DNA from: Paulownia fortunei
Lineage: Eukaryota; Streptophyta; Magnoliopsida; Lamiales; Paulowniaceae
Direction: 5' to 3'
Assembly (NCBI GenBank): GCA_019321725.1
Contig: CM033110.1
Location: forward strand, 5,759,278-5,823,277
Length of the DNA stretch: 64,000 nt
Part shown: positions 11,265 to 23,007 of the stretch, in pieces
Position numbering within the stretch: the first letter of the stretch is position 1
Layout: the number at the start of each line of letters is the position of its first letter
Notes under the pieces: model-generated
What the model was told of the DNA's origin: nothing
Database searches by the model: none
Seen by the model: the letters and a program-made list of their open reading frames with translations, nothing else
Program-made: the position numbers and the translations under genes

Positions 11265-12191
11265 TAATGGAAACAATTGTAAATTCCCTGATTAAATGGC
11301 CCAGCACAAAGACGGAAAAATGATTAAACTATGTATATTCCATGCTTAATGAGGCGTTTGACGAGAACATAATCAAGTTGAGTGGAAAACATCGTCAAGA
11401 CACCCGTTCTTGCTTTCATTATTTAGCTGTTTATAATACATAAGTACTGACCTCTTTAGCTAATTAGTATCCCTTTGTTTTCATTTTAATCTCTTTTTCA
11501 TATAACTAGCATTTTAGGTTGAAAATATTTTTATTAAGTATATTTATATGTAGATTTTTGAAAATAAAAACGTATTTATTTTATAATATTTTTTACAAGA
11601 AAAAACTAAATTTGAAAAGGTGTTTTGGTATATGTTGATCAAAAAAAATTTAATATATAAATAGGTAGTATTTTTAGTAAAAATGGATAGCAAATGCACT
11701 TTTAAATTTTCAAATAGTTAAAAGTAGAAAGAAGTTTCTTAGAAATGAAAAGAAACACCCTCTTAAACTTTCCAAAGGTTCTCCAAATGGAACAAAAATG
11801 AAGAAATTCTAGTAAAGGGAACTCAAAAAGAAAAAGAAAAACCATGAAGAACAAAACAATACATCAACTATTAGTATCTTAACTTTTCTCGACCTTTAAT
11901 AGATTATACTCCAACTGAAAATTACTCTAGTTCTGCAATAGTATAACTTTTCACAATCTTATCAATTGGCCTTAAAAAAATCTTATAGTAAAGCCAAGGC
12001 ATAATAGTTGTCCTTGAATCTTGGCTTTTCATTATGGAACAAAAAATCTAACCTCATTACAGTCTCCTCTCCCTTCCCCACCAATTGACTTGTGCTTTTC
12101 TCTTCTTCAGCCAAAAGGGTTGCAGCATCTGAACAGCAAGATTATTAAAAAAAAAAAAAATGGGAAGGAAAGAGCATTAATCATTCTAAAG
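11265..12191. promoter_or_regulatory. ERF gene upstream region and leader
   Basis: AT-rich promoter region with no other gene. The likely leader near the start codon contains a pyrimidine-rich stretch (about 12059-12115) and, at 12160-12180, a six-codon upstream ORF beginning right after an A-run. The transcription start was not identified. Confidence 0.4.
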
Positions 12192-12683
12192 ATGGATTCT
12201 TCACCTTTGCCAGAAGTTAAAAGCCCATCATTTGATGGTTTTACGGTGGAAGAAGGTGAGCCCTCCAAGAATACAACTGTGCAAAAACGGTACATTGGTG
12301 TCAGAAAACGACCATGGGGAAAGTATGCAGCAGAAATAAGGGATTCCACTAGGCATGGAATTAGGGTTTGGCTTGGAACATTTAACACTGCAGAAGAAGC
12401 GGCTCTGGCATACGATCAAGCGGCATTTGCAACGCGTGGACCATCGGTTCCCCTCAACTTTCCCTTGGAACAAGTGATGGAATCATTAGAAAAGATGAAT
12501 TACAGCTGCAAGGAGGGTTCATCACCTGCTAAATCCCTAAAGGAGTCGCACAAAAAATTAAGTGCCACTACAAAACAAAGGAGTAGTAAGAAGAAACAAG
12601 TCAAGGAAGAGGATATGGTGGTTCTTGAGGACTTAGGATCTGATCTGTTGGACGAGCTCTTATCTGAGAGTTCAACTATCTAG
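12192..12683 (+). CDS. Ethylene-response factor, group IX (ERF1/ERF15-like)
   Basis: This is a 163-residue intronless AP2/ERF transcription factor, expected in the nucleus, binding GCC-box promoters in ethylene/jasmonate and defence responses (family knowledge). The AP2 domain spans residues 33-90 ([20 protein letters not shown] to LNF), with the Ala and Asp of the ERF subfamily in [10 protein letters not shown] and an unusual YIGV where YRGV is normal. After it come [14 protein letters not shown], a Lys/Arg-rich stretch (residues 119-136, a likely nuclear signal) and the acidic C-terminal motif [17 protein letters not shown] (142-158), the group IX activation motif. The start was chosen at the first in-frame ATG (context aaagATGG); the frame is open upstream but has no earlier ATG. 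It appears to be the surviving copy of a local tandem family. Confidence 0.93.
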   Translation: MDSSPLPEVKSPSFDGFTVEEGEPSKNTTVQKRYIGVRKRPWGKYAAEIRDSTRHGIRVWLGTFNTAEEAALAYDQAAFATRGPSVPLNFPLEQVMESLEKMNYSCKEGSSPAKSLKESHKKLSATTKQRSSKKKQVKEEDMVVLEDLGSDLLDELLSESSTI

Positions 12684-15600
12684 TAAGTACTGAACAGAAA
12701 CACCTTATCTCCATTTTTATTTTATTTTTTTGGGGTGCCTTTGTGAATAAATCTGTTCAAATCTACTTGTGGATTTTTCCCTTTTTGGGAGTGTTTGGTT
12801 TAATTCTATCTATTAATTTATCTGGTTCTTTATCCAGACTTCCCATCATCACTTCTTCTAAACCCTAGATCTCAATCATGACCACCTCTTGGTATTATTC
12901 TGTAGAGAATATAGAATTAATGCCTTGAAATTGAATAGAGAAGTTATCACTTAAACCAGAGTGGATATTTTACATATTTCAAGTTCAAGTTCCAAATTCC
13001 TTTCCAAAAACAAAATTGCTTTCTATTCATTTTGTTGGTTGGCTGTAAATCCCAAGTACTTCTTTCAAACTTTGTTTAAGAAATGAGGAGACTAGAATAA
13101 TATTGATCTAATTCTTTCTATCTTGTTTTTCTATTATCGATATTACTCGTGGTTGTATTTGTGATATATTCCATTAATGTCTTCGTTCTTTTTGTTTGAT
13201 GTTAATCTCTTAAGATCAATGTGAAATCCAATAATTCATAAACCTCTTAAGAACAATGTGAAATCCAATCATTCATAGGTTTTTCACTTATTATGTTTAA
13301 AGATGTTACTTGAAGATTTTTAGCATATCAGCTTCCCGAATTTAGTCTTGGTTAACTAATATGACAGACCTCGACCAAATGATAATGGTCTCAAGGACCT
13401 CAATATGGTTGAACATACCCTGTACCTTGCTCAATATAACACACTAACTCCTCCTCAATTTTTATTGTCAGATTTGCCAACTATTTATTAGGATTTCCAA
13501 ATTCTTGAAGCAAAGATGAGCTTAATGCCATATTTCTATTTATAAGAACATGTCTACTTGATATATAAGCTTCAAAATTGGTAATCTTTAATTGCAAACC
13601 TAAGGTTGAAACACTGACGACTTATAATGTTTCTACTTGCTTTATATACACTTTTAATTGCACATTCTTGTTTAGAATCTTCCTGGGATTTCTAGATTAG
13701 CCTGACTACGCTCTCTTATTATTTTCGTATATTTGTTGCGTGTGATCCCTTAAGATGCTTTTGTATGAACTGAACATGATCTTCGAGAACTGCATCTTAT
13801 CATACTAATGCTTGAGTTAAGTCTATGGTTAAGTTAGTGAAATCTATACGTTATTGAATTATATGATTTTGCCCAAAGAAAAATATTCAAATCAATCCTT
13901 TTCTTTTATAAAAGGATTGCAAGTTGTGCCTTTTTTAGTACGACATGTCTAACAATTCTTTGTATTGTTATGAGTTACATCTATAAGTACAAGTTACTTT
14001 TGATTAATCCCCTCATACAATAGCACTTTATTACATTGATCTCTATCTACCCTTTTTGCCAATAAAAATGAAACAAGCTGCAGTTCAACAGGCTGGTTGA
14101 TGGTCGTATGCGATTCCTATGTTATTAATTTCTAGTACTGAAGAAGAGATGATGAGCTACAAACAAGACTTTTGGTGTGTGAGCTGAAGCGGCCTGAAAA
14201 TTTTCTATTTCCTAGAAAGCACATTAAGAAAACCGCAAAAATGGATTTTAGGATATGTAAGTTTACCTGTTCTCAAGTTTTATTCTTTATCTATCCCTTT
14301 TAAATTTTAGTCCACAAATCTATTTGACTGTCAGTTTCAATTTAATTTTACTGGAATTTAAGAAACTTGCCAGAAAACTAACACTATGTTTGGTGTTATT
14401 TTTATTGTTTTGGGATAAATATTTTGGAAAAATTTATTTTGGGAGTGAAATTGAGGAATGTGTGGGGAATGAAAATGTATTAGGATGAGTTATTGAAAAA
14501 AATGATGTGATGTATTTTTATGAAAAATGCATTTTGTTGAATCATTTCCGTATTGATATTTCTATTATAAATTTATTTTCATATGGGGTTTTGTATTGTT
14601 AATTTGTCACATCAAATTTTTATAATATTTTATATTATTTTTATATTAATATAATAATTAAAAAATATATTTATCTTAACTTATTTATTCTTGTAATGAT
14701 TGAGATAAAAAAAATTATTTATATATTTGAAGTGGTTTAAAGATTATAAGATATCTAAATATGAGAGAAGGTTTTTGAGAAAATAAAGATGATGCCGACT
14801 TTTTGACTATTTTTTAATATGTGGGATTTTTGTGCAGGTTCGGCACAATACAAGGGATTTTACACAATTTACCCTACAAAAATCTACAAAATTTGTAATT
14901 TTTGATCTCAAGCCAAATTTCAAAATTTTCAACTAATTTCATCCAAATTAAATTAAAAATACCACTAAATCAATAAATGAATGACTAAAATTACAAAAGG
15001 TGAAACTTAAAAATATGCGTTATAGTATAAAAATACATTTTTGCCTCAAGAAAACTACCAATTACACGACGAACAGTATAGTGCTCAATCTAGTAATATT
15101 TTTGAAAATTTCATGTAGCCACAGCGCGAGTTTTGCTGGACATTTGAATTTATCTACAGACAGAAAAATTTTTAAGATTGTATTTGGATAGAATGATTTA
15201 GATTTGAGGGAAAGATTTCAAATGACTTTGTATAAAATAAATTTAAAATCCACCTCAATAACTCAATAAATAGTCTAGGAGTTTAAGAATTTGAAATATA
15301 TTGTATCATTAAATTATATAAACAAACTCAATAAATTTATTATTATAGATTTGAAATCCTTAGTTCAAATCCATCAATTCAAAAATAGCCTAAAATTCTT
15401 TTCAAGTTATGAACTTAAAGCACCCTCCTCTTGTAAACCACATCACCAAGAAAAGAAGTCTAGTTGATCAATCGTTTTCGTATTAGGGCTGACCTCTCTT
15501 CCTTGGATAGAACTAAGTTGTCCAATATCGGCCAAGTTAGTTAATCACAGAAAAAACTTGTAGCAACCTTTTTTTATCTACCTACATCTCCAAATCTACT

Positions 15601-16150
15601 GTTCTTTTTCTTTGATTTCTAAGCGTCGGGTTGACAATGCTATGTGTGCAAAGTTCATGATGTCCAAGAAATAGTAGTTCTAAGGTTTAGGCATGTCATC
15701 ATTTTATGTTGAATCATCTCATTTACTTTGTGAAATTCTTTTTATATAAAAGCGGAGTTTTCAGTTTGTAAAACATGAAGGACCGCCACAAAGCTTGCAT
15801 GCAAACACAAGAGTTTCTTAAATTGATTACTCCTGCCACTTTAAGGATTCATGGTATCTTGTTGTTTCTTATGTTCATATATATTCTAGTAATTTGGGAT
15901 GAAACTGTACGTATATTACAAAATTGTTAAATATAGTTTCGAGATCAATGCTATTATTAATGACATAATGTTGTGATAACGCACAATGATCCAACTAACA
16001 TATTTACAGTTTTCTTACCTTATGGGGAACATACACATATATGCATAGTGTGTGTATATATATATTTGTTAGTGGAATTTGGTGTGAAGTTTTGATTTTG
16101 ATCAAACTTTGACCAGTAATTTAAATGGGTTCTATATAACAAAAATAAAA
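12684..16150. other. AT-rich intergenic region with MITE-like tracts
   Basis: The first 200 bases are the ERF 3' flank. A 37-bp unit is duplicated at 13205-13278. Stretches near 14390-14870 ('tgtttggtgttat' onward) and 15170-15400 ('tttggatagaatgattt' onward) have the look of decayed 'tgtttgg'-type MITEs, but I could not pair their ends. No gene was recognised. Confidence 0.4.
13205..13278. repeat. 37-bp tandem duplication
   Basis: Two adjacent copies with few differences, each containing AATGTGAAATCCAAT. Confidence 0.8.
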
Positions 16151-16342
16151 ATTATTTGGCTAAACATAATCTACCCACAAATAGACTGCAAGTCAACATC
16201 ATGGGGAAGGTTCCATCCCCTAACAAGCCACAAGTTGGATTGAGAAAGTGGATATCTTCTCAGTCTCATTACTCTACTCCTCACAAGGTTGCAGATTTGA
16301 AGTTGCAAGGACACTACGCCCCTATACTGATTTTTGAAAGTC

Positions 16343-16920
16343 CTATTGTTCCTTTCCTTCCAAACATAGTGTGCAGCTGCTGCAAAAGACAATTTAAGGC
16401 CTTCATCTCATAAATAGCCTTTTAGTTTGTTTCCAATCAATTCCAAACCAAAACGATATTACATTTTTTAAGTAAAAAAATTCCATGTTCCTTTCCTTCC
16501 AAATATAGTTTTTAACTGCAGCAAAATACAATCTAGGACCTTCCTCAAACTCTTGCCTTTCATATCATAAATAGCCCAAATTTTAGTTTGTTTCCGGTCA
16601 ATTCCAAACTAAAAGAATTCCTTTCCTTCCAAATATAGTACTTAGCTGCAGCAAAAAGCAATCTAAAAATGACCGGACCGAATCGGTGATCAAATCGGTC
16701 TTCCTATCAATTAGCGGTTCAACCGTCGGTTATAAATGCCTAACAGGACCGGACTGACCTCCGGTTCCCAGTTGAACCGGCTGGTCCGGTCCGGCCTTCA
16801 AACCATTGCTAGAAAGGACCTTCCTCAAACTCTTACCTTTCATCTGTTAAGCAGCCCATCTTTTAGTTTGTTTCCAATCAATTCCAAACCAAAAGATATT
16901 AAATTTTTTAAATAAAAAAC
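16343..16920. repeat. Three tandem copies of a LINE 3' segment
   Basis: A segment of roughly 130-150 bases recurs three times. Each copy has 'cctttccttccaaa(c/t)atagt', then '(a)gctgcagcaaaa' (or ctgctgc), then 'ggccttc/ggaccttcc' and 'tttagtttgtttcc..tcaattccaaac'. The third copy is split by the GC-rich insertion at about 16669-16810. Confidence 0.7.
16669..16810. mobile_element. GC-rich 'accggaccg' dispersed repeat
   Basis: About 140 bases rich in ACCGG/GGTCCGG and GGTTCAACCG, unlike the AT-rich surroundings. It interrupts the third LINE tandem copy, and its flanks look like a short duplication (CTAAAAA left, CTAGAAA right). A related, diverged sequence lies at 62358-62520. A non-autonomous DNA element is likely; the family is not identified. 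Confidence 0.55.
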
Positions 16921-17799
16921 TCCATATTCTAAATGTAACCGGGAACTGGAAGAAGAGATGAGCATACAGAGGACATGGAAGCCAATATCCCAAATTTTAC
17001 CAATTTATCTCGTGTTGTCAGTCTATCCAGGAAAGCCAACTACACAATAAAGGAATGTCTAGATATAGATTAGCCAAACCACATGCTCCCATTCAACAAT
17101 TAGATAAGCAGATCTAAAAATTCCCAAACACTATTAACTGAATTTTTTTCTTTTTGCGCACCACACCATAATACATGATCCTCCTTATCAGGACAGGGGA
17201 AATAATGAGGCACATTGTTTGCTATATCAGACAACATGAAAGAAGAAGCATCATACCAGTTTCAAGATCAATTAGCAATAACTTCAAAGACCTTGCAATT
17301 CTTGTCAATTCTTGAAGTCAATAAGGATATGTCACTCCTTAAGTAAAGAGGACCAAATGGATGCCAATTATCCCACCAAATAAAAGTATTGTTCCCATTA
17401 CCAACCTTATGCTTAAAGTAGAACCTGACTTCCTCTCTAAGTTGTAACAAATTAGGTTATCTATAAATGAAAGAGACCATCCAACTGCTGTTATTGAAAG
17501 AGACCAAGCAGTGAAAAACTTGATTTGTTATATTGATGCATTGCACACTGAAAATATCAGATTTGAGCAAACTAGAATTCTGCCAAGAGTGGTGCAGTCC
17601 AATTTGTCAATGCACTTCCAATTGTAATATAAAGCCGTAAAGATGTCATTCTTTGAAGCACTAGTGACCTCGGTTTCCAAAACTTAAAATGGGGGGTATT
17701 AAACTCCCTTACAAGCCTCTTCATTTCTGATTGCTTTACAGTACTATTAAATCCTCTAATATTACCAGCACCAAAAAATATGGAAAGAAGGTAGATAAT

Positions 17800-19117
17800 G
17801 TCTTACTATCACAAAAGAGCACTAGCACCCCCAAGAAGAGGTTTTGCTTTCTTCTTCCTACGTTTACTCTTTTCATTAGCATTCTTTGATTGCCCAGAGC
17901 TCACATCTTGAGATAGAGTTATAGAATCTGCACCTGAGTGTTCCAAACTATCTTCATAATGTATGACAGAATTTGCATCAATCAAAACTTCTCGTTGTTC
18001 GCCATCTCTTTTCCATCAGAGTCATCCTGCTCTACATCAAGAAGTAATGGAACTGAACAAATTTATTAGGTGCAAGATCAACAACAATTTCTACTCCATC
18101 ACTTTTAGCCAACTTCACTCCTTGCTCATTGGAGAAAGAATGTTTGTGGCACATTTGATGGATACAGCTACCTTCTTGCCTTTGTCTCCCCTCACACCTT
18201 ATATACTGATCTGAGGCATTGACTGGTAGAGTGGCCAAAAACCTTACATTAACAAAACTGCTTTGCTTTCCATTAATACACAGCACTAACTTCCACCAAC
18301 AAGTTCTCTGCTTCAACCTCAACATTGATGGACTCAATCAATTCATTCCTAGCATCAACCTCAACTCAAATACGATCTGTATATAAAGGTATACTAGTAG
18401 CACTAACTACATGACTAAGACCATCAGCAGACCACATAGATAATGGACTACAACTAGACCATAGTGGAATTTTTTTTATGAGAATCCTTAGTGAGAATAA
18501 GCTTAGAGTGCCAAAGCTTCAGGATAATATGTCTCCTGGCAAACAGCCATGGGCCTCATTCCATGACTCTTCATGGTCACTGAATCGAAAGAAATAAAAT
18601 CCATTTTCTTGTGAAAAGACCTCCGCCAAGCCATATTTAACCCAGATTCTATGAGCAATACTATTAACCATGGAGAAATTTAACTTGTTTTCTATAAGAT
18701 ACGCATAATGCAATCATTCCATTTAGGGTCGGCATCATTGAAAACTTTAGGTGGTAATTTGACCTCTGTTTTACCAACTTTATAATCAAGTTAAAAAAAA
18801 ATTAGCTCAAAACTTCTTCTCCTATTCTATTTTATGAACAGAGTAGCCCATTTTTTCTCCGTGTTCTTACTGGAGAGTTGCATGGGCTAATCTTGAACCC
18901 CATCAAAAGTGCACCAAATTGAGGCAGAGGTGGTCTTTCTTCTAGAAGAAGACCGCTGCCTGTGTAGCCCTTTAACTGTTGCACCACCAGGTTGATTTTT
19001 GGTGGAACGAGTCAGGGTTTTAGATCGATTCGATCTAGACTGCAAGTCTAAAATTTCTTTCTGCAACGCCTCATTTACCTTCTTGAATTGAGCAATTTCT
19101 GAAGAGAACCCATCCAA
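17800..19117 (-). pseudogene. LINE ORF1 (DUF4283-type gag-like protein)
   Basis: The minus frame 19117-18887 has a coiled-coil-like start (IAQFKKVNEALQKEILDLQS) and a basic tail. At 18713-18519, VNSIAHRIWVKYGLAEV and ENGFYFFRFSD match DUF4283 (PF14111), the gag-like domain of plant LINEs. After shifts come SADGLSHVVSATSIPLYTDR and VEVDARNELIESINVEVE. The end is Lys/Arg-rich (SKRRKKKAKPLLGGASALL, then stop) at about 17810-17870. Stops and shifts break it. The product would bind LINE RNA. Confidence 0.75.
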
Positions 19118-19134
19118 GGCATGAAGAGAGGAAG

Positions 19135-21680
19135 GAATCTAACCTTCTTCAACCCCCACTTTGTCTCCCCATTTGACAGTCGTGAACCCTTTGACGAGCT
19201 GGGTGGAGCACCCTTAGGCGAGTTGGAAGGAGTAGACACTTTTCTCCCTCGATGTAAAACACAATTTGCTGAACCTCTTCGAGAATTTTTCTATTACAAA
19301 AATTCTTGTGCATTGAAAATTGTACTAAATAGCAATTTGTCTAACAATTTTTTTATCTAGTATATATTTTATCTTCTTTTTTATTATTTTTACTATTTCT
19401 AACTAAATGCCAAACATAGTGGGAAAGTCTCACAACGTTCCGGTGTCCCTCTTGCATTTTAGCCACGCAACAAGAATCCATGAGTGTAATAACAGAAAAA
19501 TAGGTAAATGTAACCTAGGGTCTCATTTGTTCCTCCATATGATCCGTTGTTACATTTGACTGCTTCATCTCTTATTACACTTGTGGATTGATACTATCAT
19601 GGGCTCGGTTGCTAAGGGTTTACAGGTCGGGTATGGATATTTTTTATTTCATATTCGGTCTATTAACCTATTTGTTTTTTCATTTAAAACTCAGTATATA
19701 GTTTAAGTTCGTCATGGTATCAGACTTGGTTTAGAATTCTGTATCTTACTTAGGTGGTCTGATCCACAATCCAATCCAATTTAAGAGCCCATAATAATTG
19801 TGAAAATATCAAAATGAACCTCAATTTTAAATAAAAGTATGAAACCCTAGCTCAGTCAAATTTCAGCTACTTCGGACAACACATTCTAGCTTCCCCTCAA
19901 GACATTGCACATGTTGGAAATTTATTCTTATATAAAAATAATTTTGATTTGTTTCCTGATCAAATCGGGCGCATTGGAAGGACGCGATATTGGATACTAC
20001 AATAATTTTTATAAAATTAATGTAGTTGTATAAATATGTAATTTTAACCAGTTCTACAAAATATAACAATTATATTCAGGAGAGTTTCAGAAAATATAAC
20101 CTAATAGAAAAAGTCAAGTTTTTTTTCTAATGATGTTTTTAGAATGTTTAAGCCTTTCTCATTCACTCCCTAATTTTTATCACACTTATATAACATCAAG
20201 AAAAATGTAACCATGGCATAGAATGGCTGAAACTCATGGATATAGCTTTCCAAGTTCAGTTTCCTTCACAGCATACTGAAACAGATTTTTCCTACGGTGA
20301 TAGTTTTGCGCATTTCATGACATTAATTATTTTGGCACCCTTACGTATATTCAATCTCTCTCAACTTTTTACCACACTTATATAACATATACAAGGAGAC
20401 AACCAGGTTATAATTTTGCTAAAAATAATAGATTTAGCTCGCCTAATTCAGTCTCCTTCACAGCACACCAAAATAGATTTTACTACTTTGGCAGTTTAAG
20501 TTTTCTCCAATATCATTCTCTATTTTAATTTCTAACCGATCAAAATTCATTCCAATAATCTTAACTCATATATAGACACATAAATGGTAATAATTATAGG
20601 TTTTATTCAACATACCATACACTTTTGAAGCCTATAACACAAGAAAATAGTAAGGTGACAGTTTCTGCCACAAGTATTTTCTATTAAGTGTTTATCATCA
20701 AAAACCCTTTCTTTGTACACCAAGTCTAACTAAAAAGTTCTTAACACTTTTATAAGAGATATTCAAATAAACAATAAATCTATTCAGAATAATCTAAAAA
20801 TCAAAGGCAAAACTGTAGATAAGTGTTACCTATGCAGATTTTGAGGTTAAACTTGATGGTAATCACTTCTCCTTTGCTTTTCTTGATTTTATTTCAACTT
20901 GAAATAAATTTGGAGCACTTGGAGACCTTAAGGTGTGTGTTTGGAACATGAAAATGGCTTAAATGAGGGTCTGGTCGTGGCTTAAGGGTGAATGATTTGA
21001 GGTGTTAGCTTGAGATGTTAGCTTAAGCTTAATAAGAAAGCATGAGGTGGCAAAACTTGAGGTGTCAAATAGTGGCTTAAATCTGATATTATACACAACT
21101 TAAACATCTCTAATTTGGTGTTTCTCAGCATTTATTTATTTCTTTACAACCTATTTTAATTTCTGTACGATCAGATAATAAATTCTACCCTAATTTCTTA
21201 ACCGTTCATTCGATCTTTAAATCGATTGATATTCGATTCTTAAATAGATTGTCTAGTTTTCATTTCTAAAATCATATGCACATATGAACCTTGAAATATG
21301 ACACTTAAATCAAATTATATCATGTTTAATATCCCAAGTATTATTAGTTTATCGATGTATAACTTCAAAACACCTTGATCTAGTTGAATCGAAACATATT
21401 AGCTTACTAGTAATACCTTTAATTACTTCTAAAATTATAACATATAACCTATGAATATCCAATAGATTAACCAATCTATTCTTTCTCTTATCTAAATAAT
21501 GAATTTCTTAATTAAGTTATAAGATCTCAACCACTAATATCATGTGATAGCATTAGAGGTTTAACGATTAAAATGCTATATAAGATGTCATGTTAATGTT
21601 AATGCAAATTATCATATAAGTAGCATGTAATGCATGAATCATATTGGTCAAGTGAGTAGTGTGAGAATTGGGTATTACAC
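19135..21680. other. AT-rich spacer, includes ~190-bp duplication
   Basis: About 20170-20300 and 20360-20490 are related: both hold 'ccacacttatataaca' followed by 'cagtttccttcacagca' (or cagtctcc...) and 'agatttt'. The part from 20930 to 21680 may be the 5' part of the Harbinger element, but its end could not be fixed. No gene seen. Confidence 0.4.
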
Positions 21681-21689
21681 ATAATCATC

Positions 21690-22487
21690 TAAATTATATG
21701 ATTGTTTAGGTGCTTTAGATGGTACTTATATCAAAGTGACGGTGGTTGAGGCTGATAAGGGAAGTTATAGAATAATAAAAGAAGATATAGCTATTAATGT
21801 GCTTGGTGTATTTGATTGAAATATAAAATTTATTTATGGTGCTAACTGGTTGGGATGGTTCAGTCGCGGACTCTAGAGTTTTATGTGATGTCAATAGGCC
21901 TAATGGGTGGAAAGTGCCCCAAGGTATTATTTCAGAAAGTACAACTTCTTATTTTATTAGTGTATCTAATCAAAAATTCTTTTTCCTTTTAACCTATCAA
22001 ACGATCTTTTGAAACTTGATGTTGACAGGTAATTTTACTTATGCGACAATAGTTACATAAATGGGAAAGGATTCCTAACTCCGTACAAAGGTGTCATGTA
22101 CCATCTAGATGATTGGGGTGAGGGATCCTCGATTCCACAAAATTATCAAAAATTCTTCAATATAAATCACTCCAAAGCTCGCAATGTCATTGAACGAACA
22201 TTTGAACTTTTGAAAATACGGTGGGCAATTCTACGAAGTTGAACATATTATCCAATTAAGATCCGAAATAGAATGATCATGGCGTGCGCTCTATTACATA
22301 ACTTTATCTGATTTAAGATGCATCTTGATCCGTTAGAGCACTTGTTAAATGATGATCTGGAACTTAACCACGAAGAAGATGATGCCATGGACTTCATAGA
22401 CACCGTCGAGTCACAAGCATGGTCTAATTGGAGAGACACTTTAGCTCGTTCTATGTTTAATGAGTGGAGAGGTTTCAGGAGTTGTTA
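21690..22487 (+). pseudogene. PIF/Harbinger transposase, decayed
   Basis: The translated frames show the DDE nuclease (DDE_Tnp_4): CLGALDGTYIKVTV, then (new frame) LTGWDGSVADSRVLCDV, then LCDNSYINGKGFLTPYKG, SKARNVIERTFELLKIRWAI and RNRMIMACALLHNFI. It ends about residue GFRSC and a stop at 22487. All three acidic positions (LDGT, ADSR, VIER) are still present, but stops and shifts (for example after GVFD and after ILRS) break the frame, and the N-terminal DNA-binding part was not found. An intron probably lies between about 21930 and 22030, as in relatives. It would cut and paste the element at TTA-like targets. Confidence 0.85.
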
Positions 22488-23007
22488 GGATTTTGTGAAC
22501 TGCATGAATGTAATCTTTTTCATTTGGAACATCAATGTATATTATCCAGTTAAATTGTGTTTCTTATGTCTTTTTACTTTAATGTGAACTAGTTATGTTT
22601 TAAGGTTGTATCTTTGGAAATAGATGAACCCATATGTTTAAATCACTAATTTTTTACATGGTTCAATGTAGTATTGTACACTTGTTTCTATATTTGAAAG
22701 ATATTTGTTTCAACTATGAGGATTTTTTGTTGCTCTTACGATAAAATTTGGTGTTGCACTGATAATAATTCATTCTTAAATAATTTGTTAGAATGTGAGA
22801 ATTGTTAATGAGAGTTCAATGAAGTTTACATGAGTCAATTTTTTCTCATCTGCTCTTACTTGATAATTTTTGTCAAATATATGTTAAAATTTGTTTCTAA
22901 TTTTCATGTTTGTGGTATTGAATAGTTAGATTTGTAAATTTGATTGCTGATGGAAACATCAAGTAACAAATTTACATGTGGTAGCCGCAAAAAAAAATGA
23001 CAAGGGT

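Larger units (their letters stand above)
16171..17790 (-). pseudogene. LINE ORF2 remnants: endonuclease start and C-terminal end
   Basis: About 17790-17680 reads GNIRGFNSTVKQSEMKRLV, the first block of the AP-type endonuclease (WNIRGFN.. in relatives), followed by NWKCIDKLDCTTLGRILVCS. At 17450-17268, LQLREEVRFYFKHKVGNGNN and WWDNWHPFGPL are the region just before the RT zinc-binding domain (PF13966). At 16392-16171, AHYVWKERNNRTFKNQ is the usual end of plant LINE ORF2. The RT domain between is absent, so the copy is dead. Confidence 0.75.
16156..19130 (-). mobile_element. LINE (L1-type) retrotransposon, internally deleted
   Basis: Minus-strand parts of a plant LINE occur in the right order: ORF1 (17800-19117), the start of ORF2 endonuclease (about 17500-17790) and the C-terminal end of ORF2 (16171-17450). 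The whole reverse transcriptase core is missing and the open frames are broken. A tandem repetition and an inserted GC-rich element disrupt the 3' part (16340-16920). Confidence 0.8.

Noticed and set aside
12021..12191. Upstream extension of the ERF frame (57 extra codons)
   Set aside because: The extension begins at TTG, not ATG; no in-frame ATG exists before 12192, and the segment has leader-like composition.
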